From the NCBI RefSeq assembly GCF_013391695.1, contig NZ_JACBGH010000010.1, positions 1-64,000 on the forward strand: a stretch of 64,000 nt of DNA. The letters run 5' to 3'. The position numbers were made by a program, and so were the translations under genes. The DNA is from Thiomicrorhabdus cannonii (GTDB lineage: Bacteria > Pseudomonadota > Gammaproteobacteria > Thiomicrospirales > Thiomicrospiraceae). Below the pieces are notes generated by a model, which was not told the DNA's origin, ran no database searches, and saw only the letters and a program-made list of their open reading frames with translations. Positions 8,884 through 17,425 of this stretch are shown one piece after another (the stretch's first letter is position 1; each line of letters starts with the position of its first letter).

Positions 8884-9459
8884 ATGAATTTTTCCAGCAA
8901 GCTTGTCGATCTGTTCTGTGAATCGAAGGAGCGACGCCAGTTTAATCAGGCACTTGAAAGCAAATACCGGCGTTTGTATCGCTTGGCATTTGCCTGGTGC
9001 CATCAATCGTTCATGGCGGAGGATTTGGTGCAGGAAACTCTGCTAAAAGCCATAGAAAGCCGCAAGGATTTAAACAGTTTGGAGCATTTGGATGCATGGC
9101 TGACCAAGATCATGCATAATCAGTTTCTTGACAATATGCGTTTCAATCGCCGCTGGGAGTGGGCGGACGAAGCCGAAATCGACGATCATCTGGTGGTCGA
9201 TTGCAGCGAAACCGAATTGATTAAAAAACAGACCGCCGAGCAATTTTACGACGCCATCGCCAAACTGCCTTTTGCGCAGCGCGAAGCGATTACCCTTGCG
9301 GATTTACAGGGGTTCAGTTATCAGGAAATTGCCGAGATCACCGCCACGCCGATCGGTACGGTCATGAGCCGGATTGCGCGGGGTCGGGAGCGTTTGAGAA
9401 CCTTATTGCAACATCACGACGTTAACCAACCCAACGTTGTGTCGCTACGGAGAAAATAA
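8884..9459 (+). CDS. RNA polymerase ECF sigma factor
   Basis: A sigma-70 family, ECF-type factor of about 191 residues. Region 2 is visible as YRRLYRLAFAWC ... AEDLVQETLLKAIE (promoter melting and core binding), and region 4 as LPFAQREAITLADLQGFSYQ and EIAEITATPIGTVMSRIARG (helix-turn-helix for the -35 element). I prefer the ATG at 8884, about ten bases after AGGTG; an in-frame GTG at 8827 and ATG at 8833 would add 17-19 residues. The stop codon overlaps the start of the anti-sigma gene (TAATG), so the two are translationally coupled. It is divergent from the DsrE/porin unit, its most likely target. Confidence 0.92.
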   Translation: MNFSSKLVDLFCESKERRQFNQALESKYRRLYRLAFAWCHQSFMAEDLVQETLLKAIESRKDLNSLEHLDAWLTKIMHNQFLDNMRFNRRWEWADEAEIDDHLVVDCSETELIKKQTAEQFYDAIAKLPFAQREAITLADLQGFSYQEIAEITATPIGTVMSRIARGRERLRTLLQHHDVNQPNVVSLRRK

Positions 9460-10145
9460 TGGCTAAGGTATTTGAAAGTTATCAGCTTCATGCCTATGTT
9501 GACGGCCAGTTGAGCCGCGAAGAGTGTCTGGAAATCGAATTGGCCATGCAACTGCAGCCCGAATTGGAGCAGGAAATCGCACAGCTGCGTGCCTTGAAAG
9601 CCCAGGTCAAGGAGATGTATCAGGATATCGCTGTGCCCGAAAAAGTGCGCCAAAGCGCCAAACCGTCACGGGTCTGGTCACTGCCCAAAACGGTGGCGGC
9701 CTCTTTGGTTTTGGGGGCGTTTTTGGGCGCGGGCAGCCTGCAGGTGTATCTGAACGGTACGACTTTATTGCCTATGACGCAGCAGCAGGTTGCCGAGGGT
9801 AAATACCTGATCCATCTGGACTCCGACGACCATGCCAAACAGGCGCTGGCGTTGCAGGAGGTGGAGCGCCTTTTGCAGGAGGGCGGCTCGCACGTCAAGG
9901 TGGATTTTATTTCCAACTATCAGGGCGTGACCCTGTTTGATGTCAATAATCCCAACCGTCAGGAGCTGGAAGGGCTGTTAAGCAAGTATGATAATCTGAC
10001 CCTGTATGCCTGCAAACGCGCGTTGGAGCGCGCCATGGAAAAAGGCCAAACCTTGCAGATGTTGCCGCAGGTCAGGCACGAACAACCGGCGATTGATGCG
10101 GTGGCGCAACGTCTGAGTACGGGGTGGAAATACATTAAGATTTGA
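9459..10145 (+). CDS. Membrane anti-sigma factor with a DsrE-like periplasmic domain
   Basis: A 228-residue single-pass protein. Residues 1-60 form a short helical anti-sigma domain (YQLHAYVDGQLS, EIELAMQLQPELEQEI) without the CxxC of zinc-binding anti-sigmas. One membrane segment lies at about 78-97. Residues 115-228 then resemble the two exported DsrE-like proteins next door: strand KYLIHLDSDD, VKVDFISNYQGVTLF, Cys185 in LTLYACKRAL aligning with their single mature cysteine, and the ending RLSTGWKYIKI. The gene starts inside the sigma factor stop codon. I infer that the outer domain senses a sulfur or thiol signal, or binds the DsrE proteins, to release the sigma factor. The domain homology is by eye. 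Confidence 0.8.
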   Translation: MAKVFESYQLHAYVDGQLSREECLEIELAMQLQPELEQEIAQLRALKAQVKEMYQDIAVPEKVRQSAKPSRVWSLPKTVAASLVLGAFLGAGSLQVYLNGTTLLPMTQQQVAEGKYLIHLDSDDHAKQALALQEVERLLQEGGSHVKVDFISNYQGVTLFDVNNPNRQELEGLLSKYDNLTLYACKRALERAMEKGQTLQMLPQVRHEQPAIDAVAQRLSTGWKYIKI

Positions 10146-10233
10146 GCGGATTCAGGGGAGCAATTCACTCAAACAGGCAGAAAGTAAGCATAAAGCGCTA
10201 TACTAGCGTCATCTTGATTTAACGTGATGAATT

Positions 10234-11535
10234 ATGGCCGATTCTGCTTTGCATTCAAAACCTTCCGCGCTTTCCTCTAAAGGCTTTATGGCGCTGTTTG
10301 CGGTGCAGTTTCTCGGCGCCTTCAACGACAATCTTTTCAAAAACGCGATGATTATTCTCATCGCTTTCCAACTCAGTCAAACCCATGAACAGACCGGTCT
10401 GTATATCACTCTGGCAGCCGGCCTGTTCATTTTGCCGTTTTTTCTGTTTTCGTCACTTGCCGGGCAGATCGCCGACCACTATCCAAAGACGCTGCTGATC
10501 CGCAAGATCAAACTGGCGGAAATCCTCATTATGCTCGGCGGTGCCGTGGCGCTGCTTAACAGCAGTCTGGAACTGCTCTATCTGACGCTGTTTCTGATGG
10601 GTGCGCAATCGGCTTTTTTCGGGCCGATCAAGTACGCCATTTTGCCGGAGATGCTGGATGACGCCCAGCTGTTGCGCGGTAACGGCTGGTTCAGCGGCTC
10701 GACCTTTATCGCCATCTTGTTGGGCACGATTGTCGGTGGACTGACGGTCACCGCCGAACAAGGCGTGCAGTGGGTGGCGGCCGGCGTGCTCTTGGTTGCG
10801 GTGTTGGGTTATTTCATCAGTTTCGGCGTGCCGATGACGCTGCAGCAGCAAGCCAGCCTCCGCATCGACAAAAACCTGTGGCGCAGCACGCGAGAGATTA
10901 TCGCCTCCAGCCGCACTTATCCGGCCGCGCTGTTTGCGGTGCTGGCGATCTCCTGGTTCTGGTTTATCGGTGCGGTACTGTTGAGCCAGATTCCGACATT
11001 GGTGAAATACCAGCTGCACGCCAACGAGGACGTGGTGGTGGCGTTTTTGACGGCCTTTTCGGTCGGTATCGCGGTGGGGGCCGGTTTGGCCGGCTGGTGG
11101 TTCAAGCACGGCGTGACGCTGCGCTGGCATACGGTGCTGTTGCTGTTGATGTCCGTTTTGCTGGCGTTGAGCGTCTGGAGCGCGGACAGTATCCAGCAGA
11201 TGTTGCTATCGACATCGAGCTTGCTGACCTTGCAGGACTATCTGCTGCTCTGGCCGCAAAACCTGGCTTTGCTGTTTATGGCCCTGCTGGCCGTGGTCGG
11301 CGGGCTCTATATCGTGCCGCTGTATACCCAATTGCAGCAGCGTACCGAGGCTCATGCGCGGGCGCGCATGGTGGCGGTTAACAATATTCTTAACGCGCTG
11401 CTGATGGTATTATCCTCGCTGGCGTTTATGGCGGGTTTTATGGTCGGCCTGGATCTGCCGGCCATGCTGCTGGCCGTGGCGGTTCTGAATGTGGCTGTGG
11501 CCGTTTGGTTCTATAACAATAAGCAAGAAGAATGA
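10234..11535 (+). CDS. Lysophospholipid transporter, LplT-like (MFS)
   Basis: A 433-residue major-facilitator protein with about 12 membrane segments. The N-terminal FLGAFNDNLFKNAMIILIAF and the MGAQSAFFGPIKYAILPE block are characteristic of the LplT family, which flips lysophospholipids into the cytoplasm for re-acylation. The next gene, 18 bases downstream, is an Aas-like acyltransferase/acyl-ACP synthetase, reproducing the lplT-aas pair of enterobacteria and strongly supporting the role. The start ATG at 10234 is the natural one. Confidence 0.88.
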   Translation: MADSALHSKPSALSSKGFMALFAVQFLGAFNDNLFKNAMIILIAFQLSQTHEQTGLYITLAAGLFILPFFLFSSLAGQIADHYPKTLLIRKIKLAEILIMLGGAVALLNSSLELLYLTLFLMGAQSAFFGPIKYAILPEMLDDAQLLRGNGWFSGSTFIAILLGTIVGGLTVTAEQGVQWVAAGVLLVAVLGYFISFGVPMTLQQQASLRIDKNLWRSTREIIASSRTYPAALFAVLAISWFWFIGAVLLSQIPTLVKYQLHANEDVVVAFLTAFSVGIAVGAGLAGWWFKHGVTLRWHTVLLLLMSVLLALSVWSADSIQQMLLSTSSLLTLQDYLLLWPQNLALLFMALLAVVGGLYIVPLYTQLQQRTEAHARARMVAVNNILNALLMVLSSLAFMAGFMVGLDLPAMLLAVAVLNVAVAVWFYNNKQEE

Positions 11536-11553
11536 TTAGTGTGAGGTGTCACA

Positions 11554-13719
11554 ATGAAGTGGTTGTTTAAAACATTGGCAAAAGGGCTGTTTAAGCTCTG
11601 TTATCGGGTTGAAGTCAGGGGATTGGAGCATTACCATGCGGTCGATCAATCCGAGCGGCCCTTGCTGATTGTCGCCAACCACGTTTCATTGTTGGACGGC
11701 CCTCTGATCGATCTTTTCGTACCCGGTGAAACCACCTTTATGGTGGGCATGAACCACGCCAAGAAATGGTACGGCAAGCTGGTGCTGTTTTTCGGCAAAT
11801 TCTTCACCGTGGATCTGCACAGCCCCTATGCCGCCAAGCACATGATCGCTGAGCTTAAGCAGGGCAAACAGTGCATGATTTTCCCCGAAGGGCGCATCAC
11901 CACCACCGGCGGGTTGATGAAGGTCTACGAAGGCACGGCGATGGTGGCCGACAAGACGCAGGCGGCGATTCTGCCGGTGTTTATCAGCGGGGCGGAGCGC
12001 AGCCGTTTCTCCTATCTGAACGGCCGTTTTCATGCGTTTACCAAACAGTTCTGGTTCCCCAAAATCACCCTGACGATTCTGCCGGCGCAGCACATCAATC
12101 CGCCGGCGTATCTCAAAGGCCATTTCCGCCATCACGCGCTGAAACAGCAGATTTTCACGCTGATGCGCGATATGAGTTTCCACGGTTCGGTGCAGGCGCG
12201 CAGTCTTTATGCGGCTTTGCTGCAGGCGCGCTGCAACTATGAAGCCAAAGCGGTGTGCGTTGAAGATATCAACGACCAGACGCTGAGTCTGAAAAAACTG
12301 ACCACCGCTTCAGCGGTCTTGGGGCAGGCGCTGCAACGCCATCTGGGCGACGAACAGCGTGTGGGGCTGATGCTGCCGAATGTGGCGGGCATGCCGGCGA
12401 GCTTTTTTGCCCTGCAGGCGTTTGGTTATGTGCCGGCGATGATGAATTTCACCGCCGGTCTGCACGCCATGCAATCCGCCTGCCAGACCGCGCAGCTCAA
12501 AACCATCATCACCTCGCAGAAGTTTATCGAGGCATTCAATTTGCAGCCTGTTGTTGAGGCGCTGACGGCCAGCGGCGTGCGTTTTATCACCCTGGAAACG
12601 GTGCGCGCCGAAATCGGTCTAGGTCAAAAACTGCGCGGTTTGCTGCGCAATAAACGCGCCTTGCCGGGTTATAACCGCCAGCAGCAGGATGAGGCGGTGG
12701 TGTTGTTCACCTCCGGCTCGGAAGGGGTGCCCAAGGGCGTGGTGCTGTCGCATCAGAATATCGTCAGCAATATCGAACAGATCAGCGCCATGTTGACGCT
12801 GCTGCCCGGCGAGCGTCTCTTCAACGCCCTGCCGACGTTCCACAGTTTCGGTCTGACGGCCGGAATGTTGTGGCCGATTTTGAAAGGCGCGCGGGTGTTT
12901 TTGTATCCCTCGCCGCTGCATTATGCGGTGGTGCCGGAAATGGTCTATCAGACCAATGCGCGTTTTATTTTCGGTACCGATACCTTCTTCAGCGGCTATG
13001 CGCGCAAGGCCGACCCTTACGATTTCTACAGCATCCGCGCGATGGTCGCCGGGGCGGAGCGTCTGCGTCCGGAAACGCGCCAGCTCTATGCCGACAAGTT
13101 CCATGTACCGATTTACGAGGGTTACGGCGTCACCGAAACCAGCCCGGTGATTTCGGTGAACATCCCGCTGGCGTTCAAGAACGGTTCGGCGGGTCAGCTG
13201 ATTCCCGGTTTGGAATACCAGTTGCAAGCGGTGCCCGGCATCGAAAAGGGCGGCCGCCTGCTGGTCAGAGGGCCGAATGTGATGCTCGGTTATCTGCTGC
13301 CCGATAATCCGGGCGTATTGGTGCCGCCGACGGACGGCTGGCATGATACCGGCGATATCGTTGAGGTGGATGAGGACAATTTCGTGTGGATCAAGGGCCG
13401 TGCCAAACGTTTTGCCAAGATTGCCGGCGAAATGGTCTCATTGACGGCGGTGGAGGCCTATCTGAACAAGGCCAGTCCGGAAGGGCACCATGTGGTGGTG
13501 GCGGTGCCGGATGCCCGCAAAGGCGAGCAGTTGGTGCTGGTGACGGATGATGTCAATCTGAGCCGCAGTACCGTGGTGGAGGCCGCCAAAGCGCAGCAGG
13601 TGGCCGAAATCATGGTGCCCAAAACCGTGATTCTGGTCGAAGCCGTGCCGGTGCTGGGTACGGGTAAGACTAATTATCCCGAAGTGCAGAAAATCGCCGA
13701 ACGCCATTTCGGGCAGTAA
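11554..13719 (+). CDS. aas: Bifunctional lysophospholipid acyltransferase / acyl-ACP synthetase, Aas-like
   Basis: A 721-residue fusion, close in length to E. coli Aas. The N-terminal PlsC-type acyltransferase shows ANHVSLLDGP (the HX4D motif) and IFPEGRITTTGG. The C-terminal part is an AMP-forming adenylation domain with LFTSGSEGVPKGVVLSH (P-loop), YEGYGVTETSPVIS, and the lysine-bearing end region GRAKRFAKIAGEMVS. It activates fatty acid on acyl carrier protein and transfers it to lysophosphatidylethanolamine, repairing membrane phospholipid together with the upstream LplT-like flippase. It ends at a hairpin shared with the convergent batD gene. Confidence 0.9.
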   Translation: MKWLFKTLAKGLFKLCYRVEVRGLEHYHAVDQSERPLLIVANHVSLLDGPLIDLFVPGETTFMVGMNHAKKWYGKLVLFFGKFFTVDLHSPYAAKHMIAELKQGKQCMIFPEGRITTTGGLMKVYEGTAMVADKTQAAILPVFISGAERSRFSYLNGRFHAFTKQFWFPKITLTILPAQHINPPAYLKGHFRHHALKQQIFTLMRDMSFHGSVQARSLYAALLQARCNYEAKAVCVEDINDQTLSLKKLTTASAVLGQALQRHLGDEQRVGLMLPNVAGMPASFFALQAFGYVPAMMNFTAGLHAMQSACQTAQLKTIITSQKFIEAFNLQPVVEALTASGVRFITLETVRAEIGLGQKLRGLLRNKRALPGYNRQQQDEAVVLFTSGSEGVPKGVVLSHQNIVSNIEQISAMLTLLPGERLFNALPTFHSFGLTAGMLWPILKGARVFLYPSPLHYAVVPEMVYQTNARFIFGTDTFFSGYARKADPYDFYSIRAMVAGAERLRPETRQLYADKFHVPIYEGYGVTETSPVISVNIPLAFKNGSAGQLIPGLEYQLQAVPGIEKGGRLLVRGPNVMLGYLLPDNPGVLVPPTDGWHDTGDIVEVDEDNFVWIKGRAKRFAKIAGEMVSLTAVEAYLNKASPEGHHVVVAVPDARKGEQLVLVTDDVNLSRSTVVEAAKAQQVAEIMVPKTVILVEAVPVLGTGKTNYPEVQKIAERHFGQ

Positions 13720-13740
13720 TCGCATTCGGTTTTTTTGCAA

Positions 13741-13765
13741 ACGGCGCTTTTCAGGCGCCGTTTTC
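13741..13765 (+). terminator. Terminator after aas
   Basis: ACGGCGC (13741-13747) and GCGCCGT (13755-13761) form a 7-bp GC stem followed by TTT. It overlaps the last codons of the convergent batD gene. Confidence 0.6.
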
Positions 13766-15415
13766 GTATAGCGGTTTCAAATGGCTTTTGGTTGTCGTTT
13801 GCCGGGCTGAACCAAAGGCTTTCAGCGCTTCGCACAACTCTGTCCGGTCTGTTTCGCTCCAATCCTGCGCATGGTAGAGATGCGCTTCCAGACGGCGTAT
13901 CGCGCCAAGCAATTCGTTATCTTGCAGTTCACTGAAAGCGTTGATGCGATGTTGCCGCTGCAGCCAGCGCTTGAGTTCCGCATAGAGCGCTTGCGGCGGC
14001 AGCGCGCAAAGCGTAGCCATGTCCGACCCGGCCTGTTGAGTTTTTTCGGCCGATGTTTGCGCGCTGTGTTGTTGCGCTTCCTTGAGCGTTTGTCCCTGTC
14101 TGCGCGCTTGCCACCAAAGCCCCAGCGTCAGCAGCCACAAAGCGGCAAACACGGCGCTTAGCCACGGCCACAATCCCCGGTCGGCTGATGTGTCAGGCAC
14201 GGTCGGCTGAGTTGCCGCAGCCAATGGATTGGCGGCCTGCGGCGTCAGTGTGGTGGCGCTGTTTTTGGCCGGTAAAACCGTCAGGGTTTTGGCTTGCAGC
14301 GTAATGCTTTCCAGCCGGTCGCTTTGAGTATTCCACCAATGGAAGGTTTGCGCCGGGATGTGCAATTCGCCCGCTTGGGTTGGAATCAAGGCGCGTTTTA
14401 GCTGTTTGGCGCCCATAATGCCGCTGGTGCTGATTTTCTGATCGGTGGTCGGCTGGTCGGGATAGACTTTGAAATCCTCGCCGATGCTAAAATCCAGCGT
14501 CGGCAGTTGGCTCGCCATCAGGCCGTCGGCCTGCAGGGTCAGGGTTTGCGTCAGACTGTCACCCACATGGATTTCAGCGGGCAGATTCCATTCCTGCTTG
14601 AGCGCCAGGCGTTGCGCCGGCAGCCAAGCATTGTGCGCTTGCCGGGTGAAGTCGGCGGCGACCGGTTTCACCTTGAGGGTCAGGGCATTGGCGTTTTCCT
14701 GTATCTGCTTGAGGCGCCCCTGATACTGGATGCGGCCGTTGAAACTCGGCGTGGTCACATTTAAATCGCCGCTTTTTTGCGGGTAGAGCGCATAAATCCA
14801 CTCGTAGACGGTGTAAGACTGGCCTTGAATCTGTTTGTTGAAGACTTCGCCGTCCTGAAGGAGTTGCACCAGCGCGTTGTCGAATTGCGGCGGACGGATG
14901 GCGCCGTCCACATAGCGCCCTTGATAGTAGAAACGCAGCGTATAGAGCACCTGCTGCTGCACATAGGGTTCGGGGGTGCTGACCTCGGCCTTGAGGAAAA
15001 ACGGCGGCAGGGCGCCTTGTTGCAGCGGCGAGGCCAGCGGTTTGACGCTCAGTTGATAGGCCTGGCTTTTAACGCCGTCGATGTCGATCGGCGGGATCAT
15101 CAACTCGCCGGCCTGCTTGGGCAACAGTTGCACCAGCCAGCGCGTGCTGGTCTGGAAGTCGCCGTTGACGATCTGGATATTGCTGCTGCGTTGGCTGCCG
15201 AGCAGTTCGAACTGGTCCTGCAGCGCGCTCAGATCGGGCTGGCCCAGACGGCTCTGGAAATCGGCGTCGATGGTCAGGGTGACGATATCGCCCATCTCCA
15301 CCTGCTGGCGGTCGGTCTGCACGGTGACGCTGTTGGCCCATACGCTTTGGCTGAGCAGCAGTGCCAGCGCGCTCAAAAGCCATTTTAGGGATTGGGAAAA
15401 GGGGTTGCTTACCAT
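13751..15415 (-). CDS. BatD-like protein
   Basis: A 554-residue protein with a signal peptide (SVWA-NS), a long periplasmic region of beta-sandwich type (QVEMGDIVTLTIDADF, QVLYTLRFYYQGRYVDG), one membrane segment near residues 418-440 (LWPWLSAVFAALWLLTLGLW), and a cytoplasmic helical tail of about 110 residues. This is the BatD architecture of the Bacteroides-aerotolerance (bat) operon, the final gene here. Its start overlaps the end of the BatB/C gene. The tail contains KTQQAGSD at the in-frame copy of the dispersed repeat (14026-14044), probably a DNA-driven insertion between the membrane helix and the tail. Confidence 0.85.
   Translation of the reverse strand: MVSNPFSQSLKWLLSALALLLSQSVWANSVTVQTDRQQVEMGDIVTLTIDADFQSRLGQPDLSALQDQFELLGSQRSSNIQIVNGDFQTSTRWLVQLLPKQAGELMIPPIDIDGVKSQAYQLSVKPLASPLQQGALPPFFLKAEVSTPEPYVQQQVLYTLRFYYQGRYVDGAIRPPQFDNALVQLLQDGEVFNKQIQGQSYTVYEWIYALYPQKSGDLNVTTPSFNGRIQYQGRLKQIQENANALTLKVKPVAADFTRQAHNAWLPAQRLALKQEWNLPAEIHVGDSLTQTLTLQADGLMASQLPTLDFSIGEDFKVYPDQPTTDQKISTSGIMGAKQLKRALIPTQAGELHIPAQTFHWWNTQSDRLESITLQAKTLTVLPAKNSATTLTPQAANPLAAATQPTVPDTSADRGLWPWLSAVFAALWLLTLGLWWQARRQGQTLKEAQQHSAQTSAEKTQQAGSDMATLCALPPQALYAELKRWLQRQHRINAFSELQDNELLGAIRRLEAHLYHAQDWSETDRTELCEALKAFGSARQTTTKSHLKPLYENGA
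14026..14044 (-). repeat. Dispersed AAACTCAACAGGCCGGGT repeat inside batD
   Basis: A copy of the dispersed repeat lying in frame in batD, read as K-T-Q-Q-A-G-S on the coding strand. It is one of three copies in this frame (also BatB/C and the RND adaptor). Confidence 0.85.
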
Positions 15416-17424
15416 ATCTTTTTTCCGGCCTGGGTTGGATTGGTTTCTCGGCTGTTCGCCGAGTTCTTCGTTTCTCGGCTATTCGCCGAGTTCTGCGCTT
15501 GTGACGGCGTACGCGCGGCATTGTCAAACTGATACTGGAATTTGCGTTTGAGGAACAAGCCCGGTTCGTCGGGGATCTGCTGCAGCCAGTTTTGCGTGGC
15601 CTGCTTCTGTTCGGCCAGCGCCTTGCCCTGCTGCGTAGGTGCGGAGGGCATCACTTCACTGTTTGCCTGATCGCCAACGGGCTTGTCGTCCGATTTCTGG
15701 TTGGTGGCCGTTGCCTGGGCGCTGTTGGTATCTTTGCCTTTATCTTTATCCTGATCTGCCGATGGAGACGGTTGGTTTTTATCTGCGGTTTGAGGGTTGT
15801 CATCCTTGTCCGACCCGGCCTGTTGAGTTTTATTTTGCAATTCGCTGCCTGCATTCTGTTGCTTTTCTGATTCAGTTGAAGGTGCTGTTTCGCCATTTTT
15901 TGGCGAATTTTGAGCCGCATTTTCTGGTTTTGGCGTGGCATTTTGCATCGCATCTTGCATTGCATTGGGCTGCTTTTCAGCAGAAGGATTGGCATTGTTC
16001 TCTGAGGACGATTGTTGCTGTTCCAGCAGGCGATTGATGAGGTCCAGATTGGCTTTGGCATCCGCCATCTCCGGCTGACGCTGCAAGGCTTTTTCGTAGG
16101 CCTGCTTGGCCTCCATGAGCTTTCCTTGCTGTGCCAGCGCGTTGCCGAGATTATAGAGGCCGCTGGCGCTCGGGTCTTTTTTGAACTGCTCGGCCGCCTC
16201 TTTGTATTTGCCGTTCTCATATAACGCGCTGCCTTTCCACTGGCTGTTTTCAAACAGCGCCTCGGCGGCGGCGTAATCCTTTTTCTGCCACGCTTTGTAG
16301 CCCTGCTGGTCGGGCGTCTGGAAGACATCGGCCAAGTCGGAGAGCTTGTAGTCGGCAAAACTCGGCGGCGAGTAGAATGCACCCAGCGGCAGTGTCAGCA
16401 GCAGTGTGATTGTGAGCAGCCAGCCGCGGCGGAAGGCGAGCGCAAACGGCAGCAACAGAGCGAGCAGAATGGCACTGCCGTCATCCAGCGGGTGTAGTAC
16501 CGCCTTTTCTTGCGGTTTATTGGTTTCGCTTTCGGCCAGCGCAGAACCGAGCAGGCCGGGTAGCAGGCTTTGCAAATCGCTGTCGTCAACGGTCAGCGGC
16601 GTCAGCGCCGCGCCGCTATGCAGACTGAACTGGCGCAGGGTTTCATAGGGCAGGGCAGGCAAGACAATCGCGCCCTGATCGTTTTTCAGCAGTCCGTAGT
16701 TGGGCAGATTAACCGCGCCGCCCTGCGGCGTGCCCACCGCGAGGATGCTGAGGGTATAACCGCTTTGTTTGAGCCAGTTGGCGAGTTCATCGCTTTGAAC
16801 CGCTTCCAAATCGTCGGTGACCCAGATCAGGTGGCCTTGGGTGATATGTGCGCCTTGCAGCAGTCGACCGGCCTGTTCAAAGGCCGCCAAGGGATCGGAA
16901 CCGTAACTCGGCATCATCAGCGGCGTCAGCGTGGGCACCAGCGCCAGCAGGGTCTGGTTGTCTTCGGAAATCGGCGCGATGGTATGCGCAGTCCCGGAGT
17001 AGGCGACCATGCCGAAAGCTTGTTCGGGATGGGCTTTGAGCAGGTCGAGCAGTTTGAAGCGCACCCGGCTCAGACGGTTGGGTTTGAGGTCGTCGGCCAG
17101 CATCGACAACGACAGGTCGAGCACAATCACCGTGCCCTGCTGGCTTTTCTGCGCCGGCAGTTTGACCGATTTGAGGCTCGGACCCGCCAGGGCGACAATC
17201 GCCATTATCCACAGGGCCGCCAGGCCGATGACTGCCAGGCGGCGTCCGCTCAGCCCTTGCGCGTGGCTATCGTCGCCAAGCAGCAGGCGTTGGAATGGGG
17301 GGGCGATGACCCTTTGCCACTGGCCTTTGGGGTCGCTCAGACGCCAGGCGCGCCACAGCAGCCAGACCACCGGGAGGATAGCCAAAAACCACAGTGGGCG
17401 CAGAAATTCGAGATGCAATTCCAT
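15409..17424 (-). CDS. BatB-BatC fusion: VWA domain plus TPR protein
   Basis: A 671-residue membrane protein. Two membrane segments precede a von Willebrand A domain with an intact MIDAS start, VIVLDLSLSMLADDL. A further membrane segment (about 310-345) is followed by TPR repeats (YNLGNALAQQGKLMEAKQAY, EKALQRQPEMADAKANL) and a long low-complexity Gln/Asn/Lys tail. This joins what are separate BatB and BatC proteins in Bacteroides. The Bat/MoxR systems are thought to be metal-dependent chaperone or envelope-stress complexes; the exact role is unresolved. The tail carries the dispersed repeat (NKTQQAGSD) and a duplicated 9-residue unit near the end. It is two bases from batA upstream and overlaps batD downstream. 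Confidence 0.85.
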   Translation of the reverse strand: MELHLEFLRPLWFLAILPVVWLLWRAWRLSDPKGQWQRVIAPPFQRLLLGDDSHAQGLSGRRLAVIGLAALWIMAIVALAGPSLKSVKLPAQKSQQGTVIVLDLSLSMLADDLKPNRLSRVRFKLLDLLKAHPEQAFGMVAYSGTAHTIAPISEDNQTLLALVPTLTPLMMPSYGSDPLAAFEQAGRLLQGAHITQGHLIWVTDDLEAVQSDELANWLKQSGYTLSILAVGTPQGGAVNLPNYGLLKNDQGAIVLPALPYETLRQFSLHSGAALTPLTVDDSDLQSLLPGLLGSALAESETNKPQEKAVLHPLDDGSAILLALLLPFALAFRRGWLLTITLLLTLPLGAFYSPPSFADYKLSDLADVFQTPDQQGYKAWQKKDYAAAEALFENSQWKGSALYENGKYKEAAEQFKKDPSASGLYNLGNALAQQGKLMEAKQAYEKALQRQPEMADAKANLDLINRLLEQQQSSSENNANPSAEKQPNAMQDAMQNATPKPENAAQNSPKNGETAPSTESEKQQNAGSELQNKTQQAGSDKDDNPQTADKNQPSPSADQDKDKGKDTNSAQATATNQKSDDKPVGDQANSEVMPSAPTQQGKALAEQKQATQNWLQQIPDEPGLFLKRKFQYQFDNAARTPSQAQNSANSRETKNSANSRETNPTQAGKKIW
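15443..15496 (-). repeat. 27-bp tandem duplication in the BatB/C tail
   Basis: Two adjacent 27-base units (15443-15469 and 15470-15496), differing at two positions, encode a repeated NSANSRET-type nonapeptide near the C-terminus. Each unit contains the palindromic CTCGGC...GCCGAG. Confidence 0.8.
15813..15831 (-). repeat. Dispersed repeat inside the BatB/C gene
   Basis: A copy of the AAACTCAACAGGCCGGGT repeat, coding for K-T-Q-Q-A-G-S in the low-complexity tail, in the same frame as the batD copy. Confidence 0.85.
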
Positions 17425-17425
17425 G

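Noticed and set aside
16867-16880. ACCGGCCTGTTCAAAGG in batB/C as a repeat copy
   Set aside because: It matches only the weaker half of the word (FEQAGR) and could be ordinary coding sequence; left out of the count.
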